Part shown: piece by piece, positions 8,216-17,356 of the stretch
How the letters are laid out: each line of letters begins with the position of its first letter
Position numbering within the stretch: the first letter of the stretch is position 1
Assembly (NCBI RefSeq): GCF_001613145.1
Contig: NZ_BDBU01000028.1
Coordinates: 1-64,000 of the forward strand
Source: Nocardia jejuensis NBRC 103114
Lineage (GTDB): Bacteria > Actinomycetota > Actinomycetes > Mycobacteriales > Mycobacteriaceae
DNA: 64,000 bases
Direction of reading: 5' to 3'
Position numbers and translations under genes: made by a program
Notes under the pieces: generated by a model
Seen by the model: only the letters and a program-made list of their open reading frames with translations
What the model was told of the DNA's origin: nothing
Databases searched by the model: none

Positions 8216-9382
8216 ATGAGCGTGGTTGTCGGCGAGCGGCTGAAGAACGCCCGGAAGCGGGCAGCCCTGACGCAACGACAGCTGGCCGACGCGTCGAAGG
8301 TCTCGCTGTCTCAGATCAAGAAGATCGAGCAAGGCGAGTACGACCCACGACTGGAGACGCTACGGGCCTTCGCTGTCGCGATGAACATCAGAACATCGCA
8401 GTTGCAGGAGCAGCCCGACTACGAGAATCCGGACAGTGATACCGAAGCCGATTGGCAACCGGTCCGGGCGGCGCTGTTCGGCAATACGAGCGGGCCTTCG
8501 GACTACGACGAACCTGCCACTGCCGAGGGGCTGCAAGCGACCCTGGTGACAGTTCAAGCACTGATCAGTTCGGATCAGTACCGTCGAGTGACGACATTGC
8601 TGCCGGGGTTGATCCACGATGTCGAAAGTCTCGAAGAGCCTCGGGCCATCCGGTTCCGCATGCTCAACATGGTGGCTTCCCTGCTGTCGCAGACTCGGCA
8701 ATTCGAGGACGCCGATCTGGTGCTGACACGGGCCGTCGATGCCGCGCAAAGCCACGTCGAAGCAGCGACCGCGATCGACACGAGGCTCTGGGCGCTGTTG
8801 CGACAAGGGCGATTGGACGATGCCCGGTCGATGGCTGTGCGATGGGCCGATGACATCGAGCCGCGATTCTCACGGGCGAACCTGCAGACGGTCGCGATGT
8901 GGGGCCGGCTGTGGCTGAAGATCGCGAACGCGGCAGTGCGCGACAACCAGCCGGGCGAGGTCGAGGACGCACTGTCGATGGCACGAGCCGCCGCAGCGCG
9001 GATCGGTCGTGATGTCTATGTGGAGCGGCTGCTCGGAAGGACTTTCGGACCGCTGGAGGTGTCCTACATTTCCGCCGAATCACATGTAATCGCAGGCGAA
9101 CCCGAGAAGACACTGGCGATCGCCGCCAAGATTCCCGCGCCGATGATCGAGCCCACCGGGGCCAGCAGAATGCGACATCGCCTCGATGTAGCTAACGCGC
9201 ACGTCCAACTCGGCCGGTACAGCGACGCCCTCGAAGAGGTTCGCTTCGTACAACGCACCGCGCCGGAATGGCTTGTACAGCAGCGATACTCCCGCGACAT
9301 CCTCGGAAAGATCGTCAGCAAACGGCGCACGCTGACTACGGATATGCGCGAACTGGCAAGCGCCATCAAACTCGAGTACTGA
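8216..9382 (+). CDS. XRE-type HTH regulator with TPR-like C-terminal domain
   Basis: 388 residues. The N-terminal XRE helix-turn-helix spans about 4-62 (GERLKNARKRAALTQRQLAD, then VSLSQIKKIEQGEYDPRLETL). The rest (about 85-375) is a run of helical repeats, TPR-like (for example SQTRQFEDADLVLTRAVDAA and QLGRYSDALEEVRFV). This is the plan of actinobacterial and RRNPP-type sensors that bind peptides or small ligands. The transcript looks leaderless: TAGCGT at 8204-8209 is 6 bases before the ATG and there is no ribosome binding site. A terminator follows, then a 27-codon ORF. Confidence 0.88.
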   Translation: MSVVVGERLKNARKRAALTQRQLADASKVSLSQIKKIEQGEYDPRLETLRAFAVAMNIRTSQLQEQPDYENPDSDTEADWQPVRAALFGNTSGPSDYDEPATAEGLQATLVTVQALISSDQYRRVTTLLPGLIHDVESLEEPRAIRFRMLNMVASLLSQTRQFEDADLVLTRAVDAAQSHVEAATAIDTRLWALLRQGRLDDARSMAVRWADDIEPRFSRANLQTVAMWGRLWLKIANAAVRDNQPGEVEDALSMARAAAARIGRDVYVERLLGRTFGPLEVSYISAESHVIAGEPEKTLAIAAKIPAPMIEPTGASRMRHRLDVANAHVQLGRYSDALEEVRFVQRTAPEWLVQQRYSRDILGKIVSKRRTLTTDMRELASAIKLEY

Positions 9383-9400
9383 GCGAACACATCCCACGAA

Positions 9401-9433
9401 TGTCCCTTCCGCTGACCTGAAGCGGAAGGGACA
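9401..9433 (+). terminator. Hairpin terminator after the XRE-TPR gene
   Basis: A perfect 13-bp stem (TGTCCCTTCCGCT / AGCGGAAGGGACA) with a 7-base loop, 18 bases past the stop codon, followed by a short T-rich run. Confidence 0.9.
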
Positions 9434-9527
9434 TTGTGTTGCCTCATCGCCAGGACCGACCCTTGTGCGCAGCGCCCGATACCGGGACGCACTCACCACA
9501 CACCGTTCAGCTCAGGAGGTTTCCTCC

Positions 9528-9611
9528 ATGACCGCGACACAGACTCGAGCGCTCTTGCCGCCGACGCTCGTCGTTCCGCCGACCGCTGAGTTGCTCCCGG
9601 ATATCAGGTAG
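9528..9611 (+). CDS. 27-residue peptide ORF with strong ribosome binding site
   Basis: ATG 9528 to TAG 9611 gives MTATQTRALLPPTL followed by VVPPTAELLPDIR. The start lies 7 bases after TCAGGAGGT (9512-9520), one of the strongest Shine-Dalgarno sequences in the window. The peptide is Pro/Leu-rich, has no signal sequence and no Cys. It lies between the XRE-TPR gene terminator and a small resolvase-like gene. It could be a regulatory leader peptide, a signalling peptide for the neighbouring TPR regulator, or a small structural protein. I do not recognise a family. Confidence 0.5.
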   Translation: MTATQTRALLPPTLVVPPTAELLPDIR

Positions 9612-9739
9612 CACAGATCCCCGCGGAGCAGGACGCGTCGCCTCCCCCGGGCTTGTGTCCACAACCCCGACTCCCCTGGTCGGCGACGCTCCGGCATCCA
9701 GAACGTCAAAACCACACCACAGCCCCGAAGGGTGGGCCC

Positions 9740-10051
9740 ATGAAGGCCGCAATTGGTTACCTTCGCAGTGATCTGTCGGGCATGCGCCAGCCATGGGACG
9801 AGGCCCAGATCCGTAATCTCGCAACGAAATTGAAGTACGACTTCCGCAAGACCATCGTTTTCAACTCGGGCATCGAGGAGAAGGTGCGCCGACTGCGCGT
9901 AGCGATCGACAGAACACACGCCGCCGCGATCGTCGTGCCCAGCATCGGCCACTTCGAACACGGCATCCCGAAGGAGATCCTCGAGGTCGCCGACGTCATC
10001 GCCGTGGACACCGGCAAGGTGTACAACCGCGTCCCGGCGGCGGCGCAATGA
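9740..10051 (+). CDS. Small resolvase-N-terminal-like protein
   Basis: 103 residues that resemble the catalytic-domain fold of serine recombinases: AAIGYLRSD at 3-11 mimics the YxRVS strand, QIRNLATKLKYD the following helix, and AAIVVPSIGHFEHG the region around residue 75. It has no DNA-binding domain and the motif is shifted, so recombinase activity is doubtful. Small stand-alone proteins of this kind are common in Nocardia and Streptomyces and have unknown function. The gene is coupled to the next one by an ATGA overlap. GGGTGGGCCC lies upstream; no classical ribosome binding site is closer. Confidence 0.7.
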   Translation: MKAAIGYLRSDLSGMRQPWDEAQIRNLATKLKYDFRKTIVFNSGIEEKVRRLRVAIDRTHAAAIVVPSIGHFEHGIPKEILEVADVIAVDTGKVYNRVPAAAQ

Positions 10052-10314
10052 GTGGGACCGAGATCGACCGAATGCCGCCCGCGGACCCGTTCGATCAACA
10101 GAAGATGGCCGCTGCCCGGACCGAGGGGCCGATGTCATTCGTCCACAGCGCAACTGGACTTCGCCCGGTGGGGGCGGACGGGTGGCCGGCCGAAGACGAG
10201 GACCTCGATGAACTCGACGACGCCGCACGAGACGCACTCGACCTCCTCGGCGGCATGGTCATCGACCTCGGACTCGTGCCCGCCTACGCGGTCGACAAGC
10301 TGCCGACCCGATAG
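10048..10314 (+). CDS. Hypothetical acidic protein, coupled to preceding gene
   Basis: 88 residues. Its ATG overlaps the stop codon of the resolvase-like gene (ATGA at 10048-10051), so translation is probably coupled. The middle is very acidic (EDEDLDELDDAARDALDLL) and the end is hydrophobic (MVIDLGLVPAYAV). No family recognised. Together with 9528 and 9740 it may form a small operon beside the XRE-TPR regulator. Confidence 0.7.
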   Translation: MSGTEIDRMPPADPFDQQKMAAARTEGPMSFVHSATGLRPVGADGWPAEDEDLDELDDAARDALDLLGGMVIDLGLVPAYAVDKLPTR

Positions 10315-10690
10315 TCCGGCTCTACGCCGAATCTCCGAAACGCTCCCCCCCCCAGCGCTTCACGCCCGTAGCGAAAACCCTGCGTCACCAATCGGAACGC
10401 ACGGCGTCGACATAGTCGGCATACGGTGTCGCCAACTGCCACAAGCGATCTCGAACACCCCTGCAGTAGCGCGCGACTCCCGAGTCCTCCGTGACCGCAG
10501 GCTTGTCTCGAAACAGGTTGCTACTGGATCGCCCTGGGACCAGCAGCACCGTAAATCTCCCTCTCCCGCTTCGGCACCTCGATCGCTGCGTCATCGACGA
10601 CGTAGGGTGAACCATCGACAAGTGAACCGCAAGGTTTCGTTAACACCTTGCGTGCAGAGTGATCTTGTCGGTCTACGAGGGGAGAACACA
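10315..10690. other. Intergenic region without a supported gene
   Basis: 376 bases with a run of nine C residues (10345-10353) and lower coding bias. A 78-codon ORF on the minus strand (10385-10621) has no ribosome binding site, and only its second half looks protein-like; it may be a gene remnant. The promoter of the small secreted gene at 10691 should lie at the right end. Confidence 0.4.
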
Positions 10691-10912
10691 GTGAAGGTAC
10701 TTAACAGCGCGGCCGTGATCGGTGGGGTCATCGCGGCGGCATTGATCGGTTCGGCGGGGGCGGCGTCCGCATCGGCGACGCCGATTGTGCACACCTCGTG
10801 CCCTCGCAGCGAGGCGATGCATCCGACGTGGGACGTGAACACCGGAGAACCGGTCATCTGCGTCAATACCGGCGCCAGTGGGTTCAAGTGGGTGCACGAC
10901 GGCACCCGATGA
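10691..10912 (+). CDS. Small secreted protein
   Basis: 73 residues from GTG 10691, preceded by GGGGAGAA at 10679-10686. The N-terminal signal peptide (KVLNSAAVIGGVIAAALIG, cleavage near ASASA) leaves a mature peptide of about 45 residues with two cysteines (HTSCPRS and VICVN), probably one disulfide, and a Trp/Asp-containing tail. Small exported two-Cys proteins of unknown role are common in Nocardia. Monocistronic: a strong terminator follows. Confidence 0.75.
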   Translation: MKVLNSAAVIGGVIAAALIGSAGAASASATPIVHTSCPRSEAMHPTWDVNTGEPVICVNTGASGFKWVHDGTR

Positions 10913-10957
10913 GCTCCGGCCACCACCGTGGATTCACGCGGCGGTGAGGCGAAAGTA

Positions 10958-11000
10958 CGCCGAGTCCCCGCCCGACACCCGGGCGGGGACTCGGCGTTTT
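10958..11000 (+). terminator. Strong hairpin terminator with U-run
   Basis: A 16-bp perfect stem CGCCGAGTCCCCGCCC / GGGCGGGGACTCGGCG followed by TTTT, 46 bases past the small secreted gene. This is the most classical intrinsic terminator in the window. Confidence 0.92.
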
Positions 11001-11168
11001 CGGGAGGCGCGTATCGGCCGAGCCTTGTGTACCTCGGACATGCCGCCGAACCCGTGAGCGCAAAGACAGGCGCGCCTCGGCCGACGAAAACGATTGGGCC
11101 GCAGATGATTACGATCAGTCCGAGCGCCTGCCCACCTTCGTCCGCGACGCCTCGCGCGCGGAAACCGC

Positions 11169-11609
11169 TCAGTTGAGCTGTTCGGCGAGGCCGACGACGA
11201 TCCCCTCGGGGCCCCGGACGTAGCAGAGGCGGTAGATGTTCTCGAACTGAACCAGCTCGCCGACCAATTCGGCGCCGTGGGCACGCAGGCGGGCGACGAC
11301 GTCGTCGATGTCGTCGACCGCGAACATGACTCGGCGCAGACCGAGGGTATTGGCGGGGGCGTCCTTGGGCTCGGGCGTGATGGGTTGCGGTGCATGGAAT
11401 TTCGCCAATTCGATGCCGCCGGTGGCCCCGGGGATGCGCAGCATGGCCACATCCTGGCGGACGTTCTCGAGGCCGATGACGCGCTCGGCGCCCTGCCACT
11501 CGAGTGGCCCCTTGCCTTCGAGTTCCATGCCCAGTTCGACGAAGAACGCGATGACCGCGTCCAGGTCTTCGACGACGATGAGGGCATTGTCCATTCGCTG
11601 GATCGCCAT
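11169..11609 (-). CDS. VOC family (glyoxalase-like) protein
   Basis: 146-residue protein of the vicinal-oxygen-chelate superfamily. Two beta-alpha-beta-beta-beta modules are seen: residues about 5-75 (MDNALIVVEDLDAVIAFFVELGMEL) and about 90-145 (RRVMFAVDDIDDVVARLRAHGAEL, then VRGPEGIVVGLAEQL). Such proteins act as metal-dependent isomerases, dioxygenases or resistance proteins; the substrate is not readable. The start at 11609 is preceded on the minus strand by GGAGGAG seven bases away. It stands alone, 200 bases downstream of the F420-type oxidoreductase gene on the same strand. Confidence 0.88.
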   Translation of the reverse strand: MAIQRMDNALIVVEDLDAVIAFFVELGMELEGKGPLEWQGAERVIGLENVRQDVAMLRIPGATGGIELAKFHAPQPITPEPKDAPANTLGLRRVMFAVDDIDDVVARLRAHGAELVGELVQFENIYRLCYVRGPEGIVVGLAEQLN

Positions 11610-11814
11610 GTCTGATCTCCTCCGGTGTGGGCGGCCGTGGCGCCGCGTCTGCCTCTGGGACGGAGCCGCCGCACGGTTCTCGACATCCACTGTCGTGGAA
11701 AGTTCGAAAACTTCGGCGGACCCGAATTCGTCGAATCCTCGCGGTCGTCCACACCGAACGCCCACGGAATGAGCTGCCCGGCACCGAAGGGCGCCGGGCA
11801 ACCGACAGTCCAGC

Positions 11815-12759
11815 TCAGCCCAGTTGGCTCATGACCTTGTCGGCGATGAGTTCCAGATGATCGAGATCGGCGAGGTCCAGGATCTGGAGATACACACGGG
11901 TGGTTCCCGCGGTCTCGGCGTAGTGGGCGAGCTTGGCGACCACCGCGTCCGGACTTCCCGCGAGCCCATTGGACGCGAGCTCGTCCACCTCGCGCCCGAT
12001 GGCGGCGGCCCGTCGGGCCACGTCGGCATCGGTCGCGCCGACACACGCCACGAGCGCGTTGGAGAAGGTGATCTCCTCCGGCCCGCGCCCGATGTCCTTG
12101 GCGGCGCGGCGAACTCGCTCGAACAGATCGGCGCTGGCCTCCGCGGACTGGAAGGGGGCGTTGAACTCATCGGCATAGCGGGCCGCCAGCCGCGGGGTGC
12201 GCTTGGGACCGGTGCCACCGATCAGCACCGGGATCTTCGGCTGCACCGGCTTGGGCAGGGCGGGCGAGTCGGTCAGCGTGTAGTGCTCGCCGGAGAAGGA
12301 GAAGGTCTCACCGAGCGGCGTACTCCACAGCCCGGTGAGGATGGCCAGCTGCTCCTCGTAACGGGGGAACTTGTCGGCCGGGAAGGGAATGCCGTAGGCG
12401 GTGTGCTCGGCCTCGTACCAGCCCGCACCGAAACCGAAGTCGACGCGGCCACCGGACATGGCATCCACCTGAGCCACCTGGATGGCGAGCGATCCGGGGT
12501 GCCGGAAGGTCGCGGCGGTGACCAGCGTGCCCAGTCGGATACGGCTGGTCTCTCGGGCCAGGCCCGCGAGGGTGATCCAGGCGTCGGTCGGGCCGGGCAG
12601 GCCGTCCGCTCCGCCCATGGCCAGGTAGTGGTCGGAGCGGAAGAAGGCGTCGTAGCCGAGGTCCTCGGTCGCCTTGGCGACGCTCAGCAGGGTGTCGTAG
12701 GAAGCGCCCTGCTGAGGCTCGGTGAAGATGCGCAGATCGATTCGTCCCATGCTTTCCAT
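11815..12759 (-). CDS. Luciferase-like F420-dependent oxidoreductase (Rv1855c type)
   Basis: 314-residue TIM-barrel protein of the luciferase-like monooxygenase superfamily. It matches the mycobacterial Rv1855c group closely from memory: LRIFTEPQQGA, the AFFRSDHYLAMG block, PTDAWITLAGLARET and VDFGFGAGWYEAEH. These enzymes are predicted to use F420 as hydride carrier; the substrate is unknown. The start is ATG 12759 or the in-frame ATG at 12750 (MGRIDL); neither has a strong ribosome binding site. It follows the rRNA methyltransferase gene by 16 bases, so the two are probably cotranscribed. Confidence 0.88.
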   Translation of the reverse strand: MESMGRIDLRIFTEPQQGASYDTLLSVAKATEDLGYDAFFRSDHYLAMGGADGLPGPTDAWITLAGLARETSRIRLGTLVTAATFRHPGSLAIQVAQVDAMSGGRVDFGFGAGWYEAEHTAYGIPFPADKFPRYEEQLAILTGLWSTPLGETFSFSGEHYTLTDSPALPKPVQPKIPVLIGGTGPKRTPRLAARYADEFNAPFQSAEASADLFERVRRAAKDIGRGPEEITFSNALVACVGATDADVARRAAAIGREVDELASNGLAGSPDAVVAKLAHYAETAGTTRVYLQILDLADLDHLELIADKVMSQLG

Positions 12760-12775
12760 TGTGCTGGTCGGCCTG

Positions 12776-13939
12776 TCAGTCGCTCTCGTCCGGGCTGGAA
12801 ACGTCGTGCAGACCGCGCACCGACCGGGTGACGGTGAACTTGCGATTGCGCCCCATGATGTCGGTCTTGCCGACCATGCGCTCCATCACGCCGCGGTAGT
12901 TGAGATGAGTGTTGTAGACCGTCCACAGCTCCCCGCCGGGACGCAGCACCCGACCGGCCTGCTGGAACATCTTGATGGCCGACCCGGTGTGCACGGCCGC
13001 CCCGACATGGAACGGCGGATTGCACAGCACCAGATCGGCACTGTTGTCCGGGGAGTTGGACATGGCGTCGTCACGCAGCACCAGCACCCGATCCGACACC
13101 TCGTTCACCTCGGCGGTGGCACGCGCGGAGGCCACCGCCGCCGCGGACTGATCGGTCGCGGTGACGTGGATGCCGGGCCGCGATTTGGCCAGCGCCACCG
13201 CGAGAATGCCGGTGCCGCAACCCAGGTCGATGGCATCGCGGGCGTCGGGCTTCATCCGCCGCAGGTAGTCCAGCAGGAAGCGGGTGCCGATATCCAGGCG
13301 CGGGCCCGAGAAGGCCGCACCGTGCGCCACCACCTCGAGTTCGGGTTCCTCCAGCCGGTTCCGCATCGGAAAGCGCGGATCCCCAATCGTTTTCGGCTCC
13401 GAGGCGAGCAGGGTCCGCGACTTCTGACGACCGCGGCTGGCGCGCACCGAACCGAAGGATTCCGCGAGCACCTCGTTCATGGCGGGCGTCAGGTACTTGT
13501 CGCGACCGCCCGCGAACACCTCGACATCCGCTGCGGCGTACCGGGCAATGGACTCGGCGGTCTCGGCGAGTCCGGACAGCGCGCGCGGCAAGCGCCACAG
13601 CACCACCCGGACGTTCTCGAGCAGCTGCGGGCCGAGCTCGTGCTCGGTGAACCGATCGGCCAGCCCGAGCACGCGGGCATTGTTGGCCAATGCCAGCTCG
13701 CCGGTGAGCAGATCCTGATGCACGCGCACGCCGTGCAGATCGTGCGCCGCGATCGCACCCAGGGTCAGGGCCCCGTATCCGTCGTCGATCACCGCCACCC
13801 GTCCGTCCCCGGCCGCGGCGAGGGAATCTGCCGCGACATCGAGCATCAGACGATCGGCGGCATCGACCGCATAAAGATTCACCGCCTCCACATCCGGATA
13901 CCGCCGCAATCGACTCAGCACGTCCTCGACCTCAAGCAC
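12776..13939 (-). CDS. RsmC/RlmG-type rRNA guanine methyltransferase
   Basis: 387-residue class I SAM methyltransferase with the two-domain plan of RlmG/RsmC: an N-terminal degenerate methyltransferase-like domain (about 1-190) and a C-terminal catalytic MTS domain. Motif I is IDLGCGTGILAVALA near residue 238, and the guanine-N2 motif is NPPFHVG near residue 308. Predicted to make m2G in 16S or 23S rRNA; which one cannot be told by eye. The start is GTG 13939 (VLEVEDV). The Rv1855c-type gene follows 16 bases downstream. Confidence 0.87.
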   Translation of the reverse strand: MLEVEDVLSRLRRYPDVEAVNLYAVDAADRLMLDVAADSLAAAGDGRVAVIDDGYGALTLGAIAAHDLHGVRVHQDLLTGELALANNARVLGLADRFTEHELGPQLLENVRVVLWRLPRALSGLAETAESIARYAAADVEVFAGGRDKYLTPAMNEVLAESFGSVRASRGRQKSRTLLASEPKTIGDPRFPMRNRLEEPELEVVAHGAAFSGPRLDIGTRFLLDYLRRMKPDARDAIDLGCGTGILAVALAKSRPGIHVTATDQSAAAVASARATAEVNEVSDRVLVLRDDAMSNSPDNSADLVLCNPPFHVGAAVHTGSAIKMFQQAGRVLRPGGELWTVYNTHLNYRGVMERMVGKTDIMGRNRKFTVTRSVRGLHDVSSPDESD

Positions 13940-14151
13940 ACCTACAGTGTGCTAGATCATTGCCACATAGTCGTAGTCGGCCGGTCGCTGCACAGCGGAA
14001 AGAAATTTGCAGGAAAACGAGTACGGCCGTCGCCGACAGGTTTTCTAGACGAATGCCCGGCCACGGCCGCAGAGCTCGCAAATTAGCTGCGACCGGGAAT
14101 GTTTGCCGAGAATTCGCGCTATCGGTTTCGGAGCCGCCCGCAAACCAATCG

Positions 14152-15555
14152 TCAGCCGGCGCGGCGCGGCATCATCGCCGAAGCGCCGACCATGACCGCC
14201 GCCATGAGCGCGACTCCGATGAAAACCAGATGCACCGCCGAGGCCAGCGCTTCCGGATCGGGATGCCCCTGCCCGCCCACCCGCGAATTGACCAGTGCCC
14301 CGAAGACGGCGACGCCGACCGCGCTGCCGATATTGCGGGCGAACATATTGGTGGAGGTGACCACGCCCCGCTCGGACCATTCGGCGCTCGATTGCGCGGC
14401 GATCAGCGTCGGACTCGCGACGAGCCCCATTCCCATGCCGATGACGAAACAACTCGCGGCCAATTGCAGCAGCGAAGCTCCGGAATTCACGAGAATGAGC
14501 GAGGACGCGCCCAGGGTGGCGAGCACACTGCCGATCAGAGCGGTGGCGCGGAACCCGATGCGCAGATACACCTTTCCGGCCTGCGACGCCGAGACCGGCC
14601 AGCCCATGGTGAGCGCACCGACGGTGAGCCCCGCGACCAGCGCACCACTGCCCAGCACGCCCTGCGCGAAGGTCGGCACGTACGAGGTGAGACCGAGCAG
14701 CACCGCGCCGACCAGCAGCGACACCAGGCTGCTCGCGACCAGAACGCGCCGGGTCAGAACCCACAGCGGCAGAATCGGATTCACCGCGCGACGCTCCACG
14801 AGGCCGAACAGGATCAGCATCAGCCCACCGCCCGCGAACAGGGCGATACTCGGCAGCGAGCCCCACGCCCAGGCCTGCCCGCCCTCCAGCAGCGCGAGAA
14901 TCAACGCGCCCGCGCCGACCGTGAGCAGTCCCGCGCCGAGGAAATCGATCCGATGCCGTTGGCGGGGAGCGCTTTCGATGAACTTGCGCAGGATCATCCA
15001 GGCGGCGAACGCGGCCAGCGGCAGGTTCACCAGAAAGATCCAGCGCCAACTGACGTATTCGGAGAACACCCCGCCCAGCAGCGGCCCGAGCACCGAGGAC
15101 ATCGCCCACACACCGGCCAGGTACGCCTGCACCTTGGCGCGCTCCTCGATCGTGTAGATGTCCCCGGCGATGGTGATGGACATCGGCCCGACCGCCCCGG
15201 CTCCGATGCCCTGCACGGCGCGGAAGGCGATGAGCGCGGGCATGCTGGTGGCCAATCCGCACAGCAGTGAACCGAGCGCGAAGACCGCTATTCCGAAGAG
15301 CATGACGGGTTTACGGCCCATCATGTCGGCCAGCTTGCCGTAGATCGGGACGGTGACCGCCTGGGCCAGCAGATAGATGCTGAACAGCCAGGGGAACTGC
15401 GCGAAACCACCGAGCTGATCGGTGATGGTCAGCACGGCGGTCGCGATGATGGTGGAGTCCAGCGCCACCAGTGAGGTCGCCAGCATGATGGCCGCCAGGA
15501 TCGGCCCGCGCTCGGAGCGCAGGCCGATGGACGACTTCGCCTCGGTGGCCGTCAC
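14152..15555 (-). CDS. MFS multidrug exporter, 14-TM DHA2 (EmrB/QacA) type
   Basis: Proton-coupled drug or metabolite efflux in the cytoplasmic membrane. 467 residues with about 14 transmembrane helices. Motif A is present (GKLADMMGRKPVML); motif D1 is near the start (SLVALDSTIIATAV); the antiporter motif C is GVWAMSSVLGPLLGGVF. I prefer GTG 15555 because AAAGGGG is six bases before it; a TTG at 15561 is the alternative. No regulator gene is adjacent. Substrate unknown. Confidence 0.9.
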   Translation of the reverse strand: MTATEAKSSIGLRSERGPILAAIMLATSLVALDSTIIATAVLTITDQLGGFAQFPWLFSIYLLAQAVTVPIYGKLADMMGRKPVMLFGIAVFALGSLLCGLATSMPALIAFRAVQGIGAGAVGPMSITIAGDIYTIEERAKVQAYLAGVWAMSSVLGPLLGGVFSEYVSWRWIFLVNLPLAAFAAWMILRKFIESAPRQRHRIDFLGAGLLTVGAGALILALLEGGQAWAWGSLPSIALFAGGGLMLILFGLVERRAVNPILPLWVLTRRVLVASSLVSLLVGAVLLGLTSYVPTFAQGVLGSGALVAGLTVGALTMGWPVSASQAGKVYLRIGFRATALIGSVLATLGASSLILVNSGASLLQLAASCFVIGMGMGLVASPTLIAAQSSAEWSERGVVTSTNMFARNIGSAVGVAVFGALVNSRVGGQGHPDPEALASAVHLVFIGVALMAAVMVGASAMMPRRAG

Positions 15556-15667
15556 CGGCAACCCCTTTCGTTAGCTCAACTCAACAAATGAGTCGAACGC
15601 AGCGTAGGGGTAGCTATTCCGGCAACGGAAACCCCGGCGCTCCTGGCCCACCGAGACCGGGCAGCCA

Positions 15668-17356
15668 TCAGAGAGTGGCGGCCAGCTCCCGCAGCACCGG
15701 AAGGCTCACCGAACCGGAACCGAGCACGACGTCGTGGAATGCCTTGATATCGAACGCGGAACCCAGCCGCTGTTCGGCGGCGGCCCGCTGGCGGCGGATC
15801 TCCAACTGCCCGACCTTGTAGGCGACCGCCTGACCGGGCATGGCGATATAGCGATCCACCTCGGTGCGAATCTCCGTGATGCCGACCGGGGCATTGGCGA
15901 CCATGAAGTCGATCGCCTGCTGCCGGGACCAACCCTTGGCATGCAGACCGGTGTCCACCACCAGGCGGCAGGACCGCCAGGAGTCCGCGGCCAGCATGCC
16001 GATCCGCGCGAGATCGTCCGGGTACAAACCCATTTCGTCGGCGAGGCGCTCGGTGTAGAGCGCCCAGCCCTCCACGAACGCGGTGTTGGAGAACGACATT
16101 CGCTGAAAACTGGGGAGATGGTCGAGCTCGTTGGCGATGGTGAGCTGCAGGTGATGCCCGGGAATGGCCTCGTGATAGGCGACCGAGGCGGTCTCGTAGC
16201 GGTTGCGGCCCTTGGGTTCGTGCAGGTTGACGTAGTACGCGCCCGGTCGGGAACCGTCGGCCGCGGGCGGAAAGTAGTACGCCGCAGGGGCATCCGCCGC
16301 CAGGAACTCCGGGACCGGCAGGATGTCGCAGGATTCACGCGGCAACCGGCCGAACCAGTTGCCCATTTCCGCCTGCGCCGCGGCGAGGCAGTCACGGGCG
16401 TCGGACATGATCTCCTCGCCGTCGCCGTAGTGCAGGTCCGGATCCTCGCGGAGCCGAGCGAAGATCACCCCGAGTTCCGACGCACCGAACAGCCGGGAGC
16501 CGACCTCGGCGTACTCGGCACTCAGTTTCTCGAGTTCGCTCAGGCCCAGCCGGTGGATCTCGTCCGCGCCCAGGTCGGGCAGGGTGGTGTGCTGGTGCAG
16601 GAGCCGACGATAGATGTCCGCTCCGTCGTCGCCGAGCCAGCACAGTCCGGGCTGTTCGTCGGGCCGGGCGGCGGGCAGCAGTTCCTCCGCCAGCACGCCG
16701 CGGTAGGCGGCGAAGGCGGGCCGGATGACCTCGCGCGCCACCTCGGCCAGGTCTGCGCGCCAGGCGGATTCGCCGTCCCAGCCCGCCGGACCGGCGAAGG
16801 TGGTGAACGGATCCTCAGCGAGGTCCGACGCCAGATACCCGTCGAGCTGATTGAGCGAGCGCTCGATGGTGATGCGCGCGGGCGTGCGACCCGACCCCAG
16901 GCCCGCCCGGAATCGATCTGTTGCCTGTGCCATGAGCTCGCCGAACTGCCGGTAGCGCCGCACCAGCGCCAGCGCGTTCTCGGGCTCGGGCGCGTTGAGC
17001 TGCGGTGCCATGGTGAGCAGCCCGGCGTGCACGCCGGTCATCTGGTCCGAGGCCAGCTCGACCGGGCGCCATTCCAGATGCTGCGCCGCGGCGTTCAACT
17101 CGGTGCGCAGCAGACTTCGAGTGACCCGATCCTCGGCGGACAACCGTTCCGGATCGAGCGCGTCGACCTCGGCGAGCAAGCCCTGCCAGGTGCCCAGCAC
17201 CCGCTCGTCGGCCGCCGCCGAGAGATCCTCGATCCGATCGTCGAAACGCCTGTCCCCCAACAGTGTTGCCTCACTGGGCGCGGCCTCCAGAAAGGCGTCC
17301 CAGTACCGGTCGGCAAGAGCGATGAGTTCCTCGTGCGCATCCATGCGGTCCATCAT
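15668..17356 (-). CDS. DUF885 family metallohydrolase-like protein
   Basis: About 562 residues, normal length for DUF885. The metal-binding signature YHEAIPGHHLQ (HExxPGHH, near residue 403) is intact, and the AYYVNLHEPKGR and FVEGWALYTERLADEMGLY blocks, the latter with a further Glu ligand, are present. The family is thought to be a zinc-dependent, thermolysin-like peptidase; the substrate is unknown. No signal peptide, so cytosolic. The N-terminus is uncertain: ATGs at 17356, 17353 and 17344 are all possible, with no clear ribosome binding site. Confidence 0.88.
   Translation of the reverse strand: MMDRMDAHEELIALADRYWDAFLEAAPSEATLLGDRRFDDRIEDLSAAADERVLGTWQGLLAEVDALDPERLSAEDRVTRSLLRTELNAAAQHLEWRPVELASDQMTGVHAGLLTMAPQLNAPEPENALALVRRYRQFGELMAQATDRFRAGLGSGRTPARITIERSLNQLDGYLASDLAEDPFTTFAGPAGWDGESAWRADLAEVAREVIRPAFAAYRGVLAEELLPAARPDEQPGLCWLGDDGADIYRRLLHQHTTLPDLGADEIHRLGLSELEKLSAEYAEVGSRLFGASELGVIFARLREDPDLHYGDGEEIMSDARDCLAAAQAEMGNWFGRLPRESCDILPVPEFLAADAPAAYYFPPAADGSRPGAYYVNLHEPKGRNRYETASVAYHEAIPGHHLQLTIANELDHLPSFQRMSFSNTAFVEGWALYTERLADEMGLYPDDLARIGMLAADSWRSCRLVVDTGLHAKGWSRQQAIDFMVANAPVGITEIRTEVDRYIAMPGQAVAYKVGQLEIRRQRAAAEQRLGSAFDIKAFHDVVLGSGSVSLPVLRELAATL

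Noticed and set aside
9740..10051. Active site-specific recombinase or evidence of a mobile element
   Set aside because: Only about 100 residues, shifted catalytic motif, no DNA-binding domain, no att-like repeats nearby.
10385..10621. 78-codon minus-strand ORF with a protein-like second half
   Set aside because: No ribosome binding site, no recognised family and weak codon bias in the first half; kept only as a possible remnant.
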